NCBI RefSeq assembly: GCF_017794965.1
Contig: NZ_CP051240.1
Span: 2,356,001 to 2,420,000, forward strand
Length of the DNA stretch: 64,000 nt
Source of the DNA: Alcanivorax sp.
GTDB taxonomy: Bacteria; Pseudomonadota; Gammaproteobacteria; Pseudomonadales; Alcanivoracaceae
Reading direction: 5' to 3'
In this document: piece after piece, positions 58,641 through 64,000 of the stretch
Numbering within the stretch: position 1 is the first letter of the stretch
Layout of the letters: each line of letters starts with the position of its first letter
Made by a program: the position numbers and the translations under genes
Notes under the pieces: model-generated
Database searches by the model: none
What the model was told of the DNA's origin: nothing
The model's input: the letters and a program-made list of their open reading frames with translations, nothing else

Positions 58641-59015
58641 ATGGCTGCAAAGAAGAAAGCCGCTGCCAAAGCCGCAACCGCACCTGCTGCGCGCAAGGTC
58701 AAAACCATCACCGAACCCATGAACAAGACCCAGATCGTCAACCAGATCAGCGAAACCACCGGCCTGACCAAGAAAGACGTCAACGCTGTGTTCGATGAAC
58801 TGGCTGTGATCATGGAAGGCCACCTGAAGAAGCGTTCCGCCGGCCAGTTCACCCTGCCCGGTCTGATGAAAATCGTGACCCAGAAGAAGCCGGCCACCAA
58901 GGCGCGCAAGGGCATCAACCCGTTTACCGGCGAAGAAACCACCTTCGCAGCCAAGCCAGCTCGTACCATGGTCAAGGTACGTCCGCTGAAGAAACTCAAG
59001 GACATGGCCTCCTGA
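58641..59015 (+). CDS. HU-family DNA-binding protein with lysine/alanine-rich N-terminal tail
   Basis: A 124-residue protein. Residues 1-25 are an Ala/Lys-rich tail (AAKKKAAAKAATAPAARKVK). An HU/IHF-type fold follows (MNKTQIVNQISETTGLTKKDVNAVFDELAVIMEGHLKK...FTLPGLMKIVTQKKPATKARKGINPFTGEE), with the NPFTGEE flank of the DNA-binding arm. It is longer than classical HU (about 90). It is probably a nucleoid protein; the specific role is not inferable. Confidence 0.88.
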   Translation: MAAKKKAAAKAATAPAARKVKTITEPMNKTQIVNQISETTGLTKKDVNAVFDELAVIMEGHLKKRSAGQFTLPGLMKIVTQKKPATKARKGINPFTGEETTFAAKPARTMVKVRPLKKLKDMAS

Positions 59016-59175
59016 TGACGGCCCGGCCGCCGGCATCCCCGGCGGCCAGTCTCTCCCTCCTTCCCGGCCACCTCTGGCCTCAAGCCTGCGCAACCTTCTA
59101 TAATGCGCGCCCTTGATCAAGGGCAACGGTTCACCCTGTCCCACGCCCGAACCCGATATGGAAGCAGGAGCCCCC

Positions 59176-59475
59176 ATGGCTGAGCGCAAAGACAAGAAAA
59201 AGGTTATCGGCGAGCCGATGACCGATGAGCAGATCAAAGTATTTCTGGATTTCAACGGCGAAGAGGGCGTTTCCACCGATTTTCACGTGCTTGAGAAAGC
59301 CTACCGGGCCCTGCGCGCGGAAGATTTCGAGCGCTTCATTGCCTTCTTCCAGGAACAGGGCCGCGACCTGAATGCCCGTGATCCCCAGGGACGCACCTTG
59401 CTGGCCCACATCGAGAGCCATGTGAAATGCGCGGATTACGCGGACGCCCTGCGCGCCGCCGGCGCCACGGCCTGA
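59176..59475 (+). CDS. PA4642-family protein
   Basis: A 99-residue soluble protein, MAERKDKKKVIGEPMTDEQIKVFLDF..., matching the PA4642 family of Pseudomonas-like bacteria. The family is small and of unknown function. An AGGAG site lies 5 nt before the ATG; the in-frame extension to 59113 is unsupported. Confidence 0.85.
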   Translation: MAERKDKKKVIGEPMTDEQIKVFLDFNGEEGVSTDFHVLEKAYRALRAEDFERFIAFFQEQGRDLNARDPQGRTLLAHIESHVKCADYADALRAAGATA

Positions 59476-59492
59476 TCCCTGCCCCAACTGCA

Positions 59493-59524
59493 GCCCATCA
59501 GGCCGGCTTTCCGGCGTGATGGGC
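59493..59524. terminator. Strong hairpin after the PA4642-family gene
   Basis: GCCCATCA-GGCCGG and CCGGC-TGATGGGC pair almost perfectly around CTTT. No T-run follows on the plus strand, so termination is possible but not certain. Confidence 0.45.
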
Positions 59525-59713
59525 TCTCCCCGGTTTCATTCCCTCCCGTGCCTGTTACCGCCACCCTGGCGTTACATAAGGGCGATGGAATACATACCAA
59601 GCTGAACTTGTTCACAGTGCCGGCCCATGGCATTGTTATGCCATTGGGGTATACAGAGGCAGATAAACGCCCGCTCCCTCCTTAGTCTAGACAACAACAA
59701 CAAGAGCCGCTGC

Positions 59714-60937
59714 ATGATGGCATCATTTTCTCAACCGCTATGGCGTAGCCTGCTTCTGGTTACGCTCTGTACCGTTAGCCTGCAAACCCTCGCCGCCCGA
59801 GATGACGACGCGGACGACGAGATGGACGAGGTCACACCGGAAGAGCTGCAAATGCAGGAGATTCCGGTGGACGAGCGCATCTTTGTGGAAACCTGGAATG
59901 AGGTTCCCTACAAGAAGAGCTACTTCACCTACAACGATCAGCAAATCCGTGAAAAATGGGATTACCTGATGCGGGGCCTGAAAGTGCCCTACCCTTCCGC
60001 CGAGTACATGCGTGTCCAGTTCAACAAGTATCCGTTCATGACCGACGGTATCGAAGACTGGCACGGTGACTACAACGCCCTGGAGGAACGTTACCTGGAA
60101 GTATGGCGACTGTTCTTTTCCGGTGATTTCCAGAAAGCCAGGGAACAAGGGATGAAACTGGGGCCCATGGGCGAAATCCCGGCCCTGTTCTCCCAGCTGA
60201 TGTACGCCATTTACCTGGCCGAGCGTCAGAGCATCAAGTACATGATGCTGCAGGACGTGGCAAACCGCGCCGAAGAATACTTTGACGTGATGAAAGAGGC
60301 CGAGGACGACCCGGAAGTGGCACCTATTGTCGCCAGCGTGAAGCTGGGCTATGCCTATGCCATTGCCCGAATCGCCGAGGAATCGCCGGTGCCGGTGGTG
60401 GTCGCCCGTCGCTACATCGGCAAGATCAAGAACAGCGCCGAAGAAGTCGTGGAAATCATGCCGGAGCAGCCCCTGGCCCACGCTTTCCGGGCCGGTGTCG
60501 ACGCCGGCATCATGCGCCGTGTGGGCAAGTTCACTGGTCGCATGACCTATGGCGCCCGCACCACCACGGTAGAAGACTCGTTCTCTGATGCCCTGGAACT
60601 GGCGCCGGATATTCCCATCGTCAACTACGAGTACGCCAACGCCCTGATCTACATGAACCGCAAGCGCGATCTCAACGACGCCATCAGCTACCTGGAAAAG
60701 GCCATGAAGATCCGCCCGCAGTTCTCCATGGATGCCCTGGATGTGATGTATTCCTACAAGCGCCTGCAGGAAGTCCGTCTTTATGCGCTGAACTTCCGCA
60801 GCTTCCGCAAGTTTGAAAAGCTGCGCCGCAAGTTCAGCAAGAAGACCGACCGCAACCTGACCAGCGTCCTGTCCGATCCGCTGACCATGGAAATGCTCAA
60901 CAACCCGGACGACTACGTACTGCCACCGCGTAACTGA
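59714..60937 (+). CDS. Exported TPR-like protein of unknown function
   Basis: A 407-residue product with a signal peptide (MMASFSQPLWRSLLLVTLCTVSLQTLAA), an acidic stretch (RDDDADDEMDEVTPEELQ) and a helical repeat region. TPR-like units are visible in ALELAPDIPIVNYEYANALIYMNRKRDLNDAISYLEKAMKIRPQF. Family members are likely periplasmic. I do not recognise a named family. The next methyltransferase gene starts at its stop codon, so the two are co-transcribed. Confidence 0.75.
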   Translation: MMASFSQPLWRSLLLVTLCTVSLQTLAARDDDADDEMDEVTPEELQMQEIPVDERIFVETWNEVPYKKSYFTYNDQQIREKWDYLMRGLKVPYPSAEYMRVQFNKYPFMTDGIEDWHGDYNALEERYLEVWRLFFSGDFQKAREQGMKLGPMGEIPALFSQLMYAIYLAERQSIKYMMLQDVANRAEEYFDVMKEAEDDPEVAPIVASVKLGYAYAIARIAEESPVPVVVARRYIGKIKNSAEEVVEIMPEQPLAHAFRAGVDAGIMRRVGKFTGRMTYGARTTTVEDSFSDALELAPDIPIVNYEYANALIYMNRKRDLNDAISYLEKAMKIRPQFSMDALDVMYSYKRLQEVRLYALNFRSFRKFEKLRRKFSKKTDRNLTSVLSDPLTMEMLNNPDDYVLPPRN

Positions 60938-61557
60938 TGATGGCAATGTACGAAGACCGTATTTTTCCGGTACTGCTGGACTGGGCGACCCGCCCGGTCT
61001 GGCGTGACCGGGAAAAGCTGCTCCGCCAGGCTCATGGCAAGGTCCTTGAGCTGGGCGTGGGCACGGGAGCCAACTTCCCGCTGTATTCCGACATGGCCAC
61101 GGAAATCCACGGCATCGAACCCGGCGAAGCCCTTCTCGATCTGGCCCGTGAGTCTGCCAGCCAGTGCCCCCAGCCTGACCGCTTCCATCTGCAAACCGGT
61201 GACGCCCAGGCGTTGCCCTATGCCGACGAAAGCTTTGATACCGTGGTGGCGTGCTTGGTGTTCTGCACCATTCCTGATCCTGAAGCCGCTGCCCGGGAAG
61301 CCTATCGCGTGCTGAAACCCGGCGGCACCCTGCTTGCCCTTGAACATGTGGCCAGCGAGAAACGCTGGGTGCGACGGGTTCAGGCTGGCCTCAACCCGGC
61401 CTGGAAGCACTTGGCGTGCGGCTGCCAGCTCACCCGCGACACCGCCAGCACCTTCCGCGAAGCCGGTTTCCGCCTCAACAAGGCCACCCACCGCAAGCAC
61501 CCCAAGCTGCCAGTATTCGCGGCGGAGTTGCTGGACGGGGCGTTGCTGAAACCCTGA
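60937..61557 (+). CDS. Class I SAM-dependent methyltransferase
   Basis: A 206-residue methyltransferase with motif I VLELGVGTGANFPLY, acidic motif IEPGEALLDLA, and motifs DAQALPYADESFDTVVACLVFCTI and VLKPGGTLLALEHV. It resembles the UbiE/phospholipid N-methyltransferase-like group (METTL7 type). The substrate is unknown. Its first ATG overlaps the stop of the TPR-like gene. Confidence 0.88.
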   Translation: MMAMYEDRIFPVLLDWATRPVWRDREKLLRQAHGKVLELGVGTGANFPLYSDMATEIHGIEPGEALLDLARESASQCPQPDRFHLQTGDAQALPYADESFDTVVACLVFCTIPDPEAAAREAYRVLKPGGTLLALEHVASEKRWVRRVQAGLNPAWKHLACGCQLTRDTASTFREAGFRLNKATHRKHPKLPVFAAELLDGALLKP

Positions 61558-61560
61558 AAT

Positions 61561-61710
61561 GAAAGTTAAAAGTTCAAAGTTGAAACGCGGAGCCCGCCCC
61601 CGGTTTTAGAATGCCGTGCCCGCGCTTGCCGGTAATGGCGCGGGCACGGCGGCTTAGAACCCAGGCAGCTCTGGCGCGCTTTTCAACTTTGAACTTTTAA
61701 CTTTCAACTC
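61561..61710. repeat. Dispersed inverted repeat, family D copy 4
   Basis: Arms GAAAGTTAAAAGTTCAAAGT and CTTTGAACTTTTAACTTTC with a GCCGTGCCCGCGC...GCGCGGGCACGGC core. The complete element lies between the methyltransferase and the histidine kinase gene. Confidence 0.88.
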
Positions 61711-61767
61711 AACCACCGAGGCAAATTGCCACACCCCTCTCCCCCCTTTTGCCTCTACAATAGCGCC

Positions 61768-62979
61768 ATGGACAATCGCCTCCCCGTTCGCAACTGGCGC
61801 CTGCGCCTGATCTGGCTGCGCAGCCTGCTGGTATTGCTGTTTACCCTGGCTTTGATGCTGCTGCAGAGCCTTGGCCACACTGGCTATCAGCTGGCACAGC
61901 TCAGCGGGCTGGGGGCCTTGCTGCTACCCAGTTTGATCACCCTGCTCAGCCACCGCTCACGCAAACACCAAAGTCAGTTACTCACGGTGGAGCTGGCTCT
62001 GGATACGGCGCTGTTCATCCTGTTGCTGCAATCGTTCGGAGGGGCCGGCAATCCCCTATCTTTTTACCTGCTGGTGCCCGCACTGCTGGCATCACTCACC
62101 TTGCCACTGGCCAACGGGCTGGTGGTGGCCGGGCTGGCACTGGCGGGATATCTGGTCACCTTCAACTGGTACCACCGCCCCGCCGATGATACGCCGCTGC
62201 ATGCTCTCAGCCATGAGCTCAGCGGCCTGCACAGCGTGGGCATGGGCGTGGTGTTTGTGGCGCTACTGCTCATGCTGACCTTGCTGGGCCAGGTCATTCA
62301 ACGCCTCATGCGCCAGCAACAGCGCCAGCAGGAACAGGCTCTGGATCTGGCCGGGCGCCGGGAGCACATGTACCAGATTGCCGCCACCCTGGCGGATCAA
62401 GCCCACGAACTGAACACCCCGTTGGGCACCCTGGTCATGCTGGCGGACAACTTGCAGCATGCCCCGGAACTACCGGCATCCCTGCGTGGCGAGGTGGGCC
62501 AGATCGACCAGCTTGCGCGCACCGTATCCCAGCGCCTGAAACGCAATGCCGCCGAACACCTTTCCGGGCCACAACGTTTGAGCACATTGATCGAACAGTT
62601 GTCCCAACAGCTGCGTCATCTTGCCCCCACTCTCCAGGTGCAGAGTGAGCTGGCGGTTGACCCCTTGCTTCAGGATGGGGAAAGCTGGTTCCGGGTGCTC
62701 AGCAATCTGGGCTACAACGCCATGGATGCGGGCGCCAGTCGCTGGATCATTCACAGCGCGAAAGACAGTCAGGGCTATCTGCTGCAGACCAGCGATAACG
62801 GCCCTGCCCATGCGGATTCGGAACGGCAGGGGCTGGGCATGGGCCTGATTCTGGTGCAGACCGCACTGGAAAAGATGGGCGCCAGTCTGGACATGGAATT
62901 TGGCAGCCAGTGGACCCAGGTGCGTATCTGCTCTCCCCATGCTGATATGTCGACTGGCAAAGAGGAATCCCATGACTGA
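61768..62979 (+). CDS. RegB/RoxS/PrrB-type redox sensor histidine kinase
   Basis: A 403-residue kinase with six membrane helices. The quinone-binding motif of RegB proteins appears as GGAGNPLSF (91-99), one residue off the usual GGxxNPF. The H-box is DQAHELNTPLGTL with H213. The N-box is NLGYNAMDA near 313-321. The G-boxes are DNGPA (343-347) and GLGMGL (355-360). The redox-box cysteine of RegB is not present: the only cysteine is C388 near the C-terminus. It overlaps the response regulator gene by 8 nt. Confidence 0.88.
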   Translation: MDNRLPVRNWRLRLIWLRSLLVLLFTLALMLLQSLGHTGYQLAQLSGLGALLLPSLITLLSHRSRKHQSQLLTVELALDTALFILLLQSFGGAGNPLSFYLLVPALLASLTLPLANGLVVAGLALAGYLVTFNWYHRPADDTPLHALSHELSGLHSVGMGVVFVALLLMLTLLGQVIQRLMRQQQRQQEQALDLAGRREHMYQIAATLADQAHELNTPLGTLVMLADNLQHAPELPASLRGEVGQIDQLARTVSQRLKRNAAEHLSGPQRLSTLIEQLSQQLRHLAPTLQVQSELAVDPLLQDGESWFRVLSNLGYNAMDAGASRWIIHSAKDSQGYLLQTSDNGPAHADSERQGLGMGLILVQTALEKMGASLDMEFGSQWTQVRICSPHADMSTGKEESHD

Positions 62980-63544
62980 CAATCTGCATTTGCTGCTGGT
63001 GGAAGACGATGAACTGCTGGCCGAGCAAACCGCACGCGCGCTGGGGCGCCGGGTCGCCAACATAGATGTGGCCCATGACGCCAGCAGCGCGCTGACACAC
63101 ATCAACAGCCTCTCGCAACTGGACGCGGCCATTCTTGACCAGAATCTGGGACAGGATAACGGGCTGGACCTGATCGCCCCGATCCGCGAACGCTTCCCCC
63201 GTTGCAAGGTGCTGCTGCTGACCGGCTACGGCAGCATCGCCGCGGCCGTGGCCGCCACCCACCGTGGCGCCCACAATTATCTCACCAAACCCGCCAGCGC
63301 CACCGATATTCTTGATGCTCTGCAGGCGGACCCGGCCAGTCTTGGCACTGCGCTTCCCGAGACGCCCCCGTCATTGCAACGGCTGGAATGGGAACACATC
63401 CAGCGCACCCTGGATGCCCATGATGGCAACATTTCCAGGGCCGCAGATGCGTTGGGGATTCACCGTCGAACCCTGCAACGGCGTCTCAAGAAACGTCCCA
63501 GCGCCAGCGAATACCAGCGGGAACGGGGCAGCACCTCCGACTAG
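62972..63544 (+). CDS. RegA/RoxR/PrrA-type response regulator
   Basis: A 190-residue regulator: receiver domain with acidic pocket E11/D12/D13, phosphoacceptor D56 (AAILDQNLG), T84 and K106, then a Fis-type HTH (GNISRAADALGIHRRTLQRRLKKR). It has the family's RegA-specific HRRTLQR recognition helix. Together with the kinase it should couple respiratory or redox state to transcription. The ATG at 62972 has AGAGGAA upstream. Confidence 0.92.
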   Translation: MTDNLHLLLVEDDELLAEQTARALGRRVANIDVAHDASSALTHINSLSQLDAAILDQNLGQDNGLDLIAPIRERFPRCKVLLLTGYGSIAAAVAATHRGAHNYLTKPASATDILDALQADPASLGTALPETPPSLQRLEWEHIQRTLDAHDGNISRAADALGIHRRTLQRRLKKRPSASEYQRERGSTSD

Positions 63545-63662
63545 CCAGTGTGCATTGGAGCCCAACCTTTTCCCGGTTGCCTGGGCGACCTTCAGGCTCC
63601 AACCCAGGCAAATTTTCACAACCGGATTTCGTGCCGCACCCTGTTGGCTTACACTGGCAGCA

Positions 63663-64000
63663 ATGACTGACAAGGACCAGGGATTGACCGCCAAGCTGCC
63701 AACAGGATGGATCGCAGTACTGCTGCTACTGTTGTTGCCGATCCCCGTCGTTGCCCAGACCAAGCCGGAGCTGATCATCAGCGGCAATGCCAGTGATGCG
63801 GTGGCCGCCAATATCCGTGCCCTGATCAATCTTGAGGGCTATGCCTGTCAGCCCCCCAAGGCCCAGTACGGTCTGATCCGCCGCCAGATCCTCAACAATG
63901 GTGACAATGCCCTGAAAGCCATGGGCTACTACGAAAGCCAGCTTTCCCTATCCGCCAACACGGACGGCGAGTGCGCCATCGTCACTCTGCAGGTTCAGAC
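63663..64000 (+). CDS. tamA: Outer-membrane assembly protein TamA (5' part only)
   Basis: The frame is open to the window edge (112 codons seen). An N-terminal signal peptide (GWIAVLLLLLLPIPVVAQ) is followed by a first POTRA domain (ELIISGNASDAVAANIRALINLEGYACQPPKAQYGLIRRQ...ALKAMGYYESQLSL) typical of TamA. TamA is the outer-membrane half of the TamAB translocation module. The beta-barrel lies beyond the window. Confidence 0.85.
   Translation, partial: MTDKDQGLTAKLPTGWIAVLLLLLLPIPVVAQTKPELIISGNASDAVAANIRALINLEGYACQPPKAQYGLIRRQILNNGDNALKAMGYYESQLSLSANTDGECAIVTLQVQ

Overview
The window is a chromosomal segment of a moderately GC-rich gammaproteobacterium. Three things point to the Pseudomonas/Oceanospirillales branch: conserved gene orders (aspS-yebC-ruvCAB-ybgC-tolQRAB-pal-cpoB-queE-queC-tRNA-Lys, and alaS-lysC-csrA-tRNA-Ser), a PA4642-family gene, and a RegB/RegA (RoxS/RoxR)-type pair. 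An Alcanivorax-like marine bacterium is my best guess. That is an inference from gene content and was not tested by a search.

Layout. 1-2.0 kb: cytochrome c maturation genes ccmABC, with ccmC cut by the window edge. 2.1-4.3 kb: a lipocalin and four small envelope or uncharacterised genes. 4.3-4.7 kb: a guanidine-II (mini-ykkC) riboswitch in front of an SMR guanidinium exporter. 5.0-8.7 kb: divergent metR and metE. 8.7-9.4 kb: a 368-bp tandem duplication of intergenic repeat DNA. 9.6-21.2 kb: a long co-directional nitrate block, nrtA-nrtB-nrtD, porin, NAD(P)H-FAD/[2Fe-2S]/b-heme membrane protein, 11-heme cytochrome c, Tll0287-type haem lipoprotein, globin, nasT, small ORF, nasS. 21.3-29.6 kb: an MFS transporter, a patatin phospholipase with a 1050-residue protein of unknown family, an MpaB-family oxygenase and a DUF5924 membrane protein. 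30-37 kb: tRNA-Ser, csrA, lysC, alaS, a TauE/SafE permease and nadA. 37.2-43.8 kb: a tightly overlapping light/singlet-oxygen-type cluster (ybgA-like, merR, phrB, FAD oxidoreductase, DUF1365, cfa). 44-48 kb: a SLOG protein, a MITE-like element, duplicated tRNA-Lys, queC and queE. 48-58.3 kb: tol-pal, ruv, yebC and aspS. 58.6-64 kb: an HU-like protein, a PA4642-family protein, a TPR protein, a methyltransferase, the redox two-component pair and the start of tamA.

The most interesting part is the nitrate block. Its upstream region reads as a complete control device: two NtrC-like dyads, a sigma-54 promoter, a two-hairpin hexaloop (ANTAR) target and an intrinsic terminator directly before nrtA. 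The sensor pair that would act on it, NasS and NasT, is encoded at the far end of the same block. Where a nitrate reductase and NirB would be expected, the block carries a protein that looks like the NAD(P)H/FAD/[2Fe-2S] half of NirB. Its siroheme half is replaced by a membrane domain with two HX13H motifs. The next gene encodes a membrane-anchored 11-haem cytochrome. Together these suggest an NAD(P)H-to-periplasm electron conduit under nitrate control. Its terminal acceptor is unknown; nitrite, hydroxylamine or NO are guesses.

Intergenic regions are unusually rich in several families of short imperfect inverted repeats, often combined in mosaics. These are recorded separately below.
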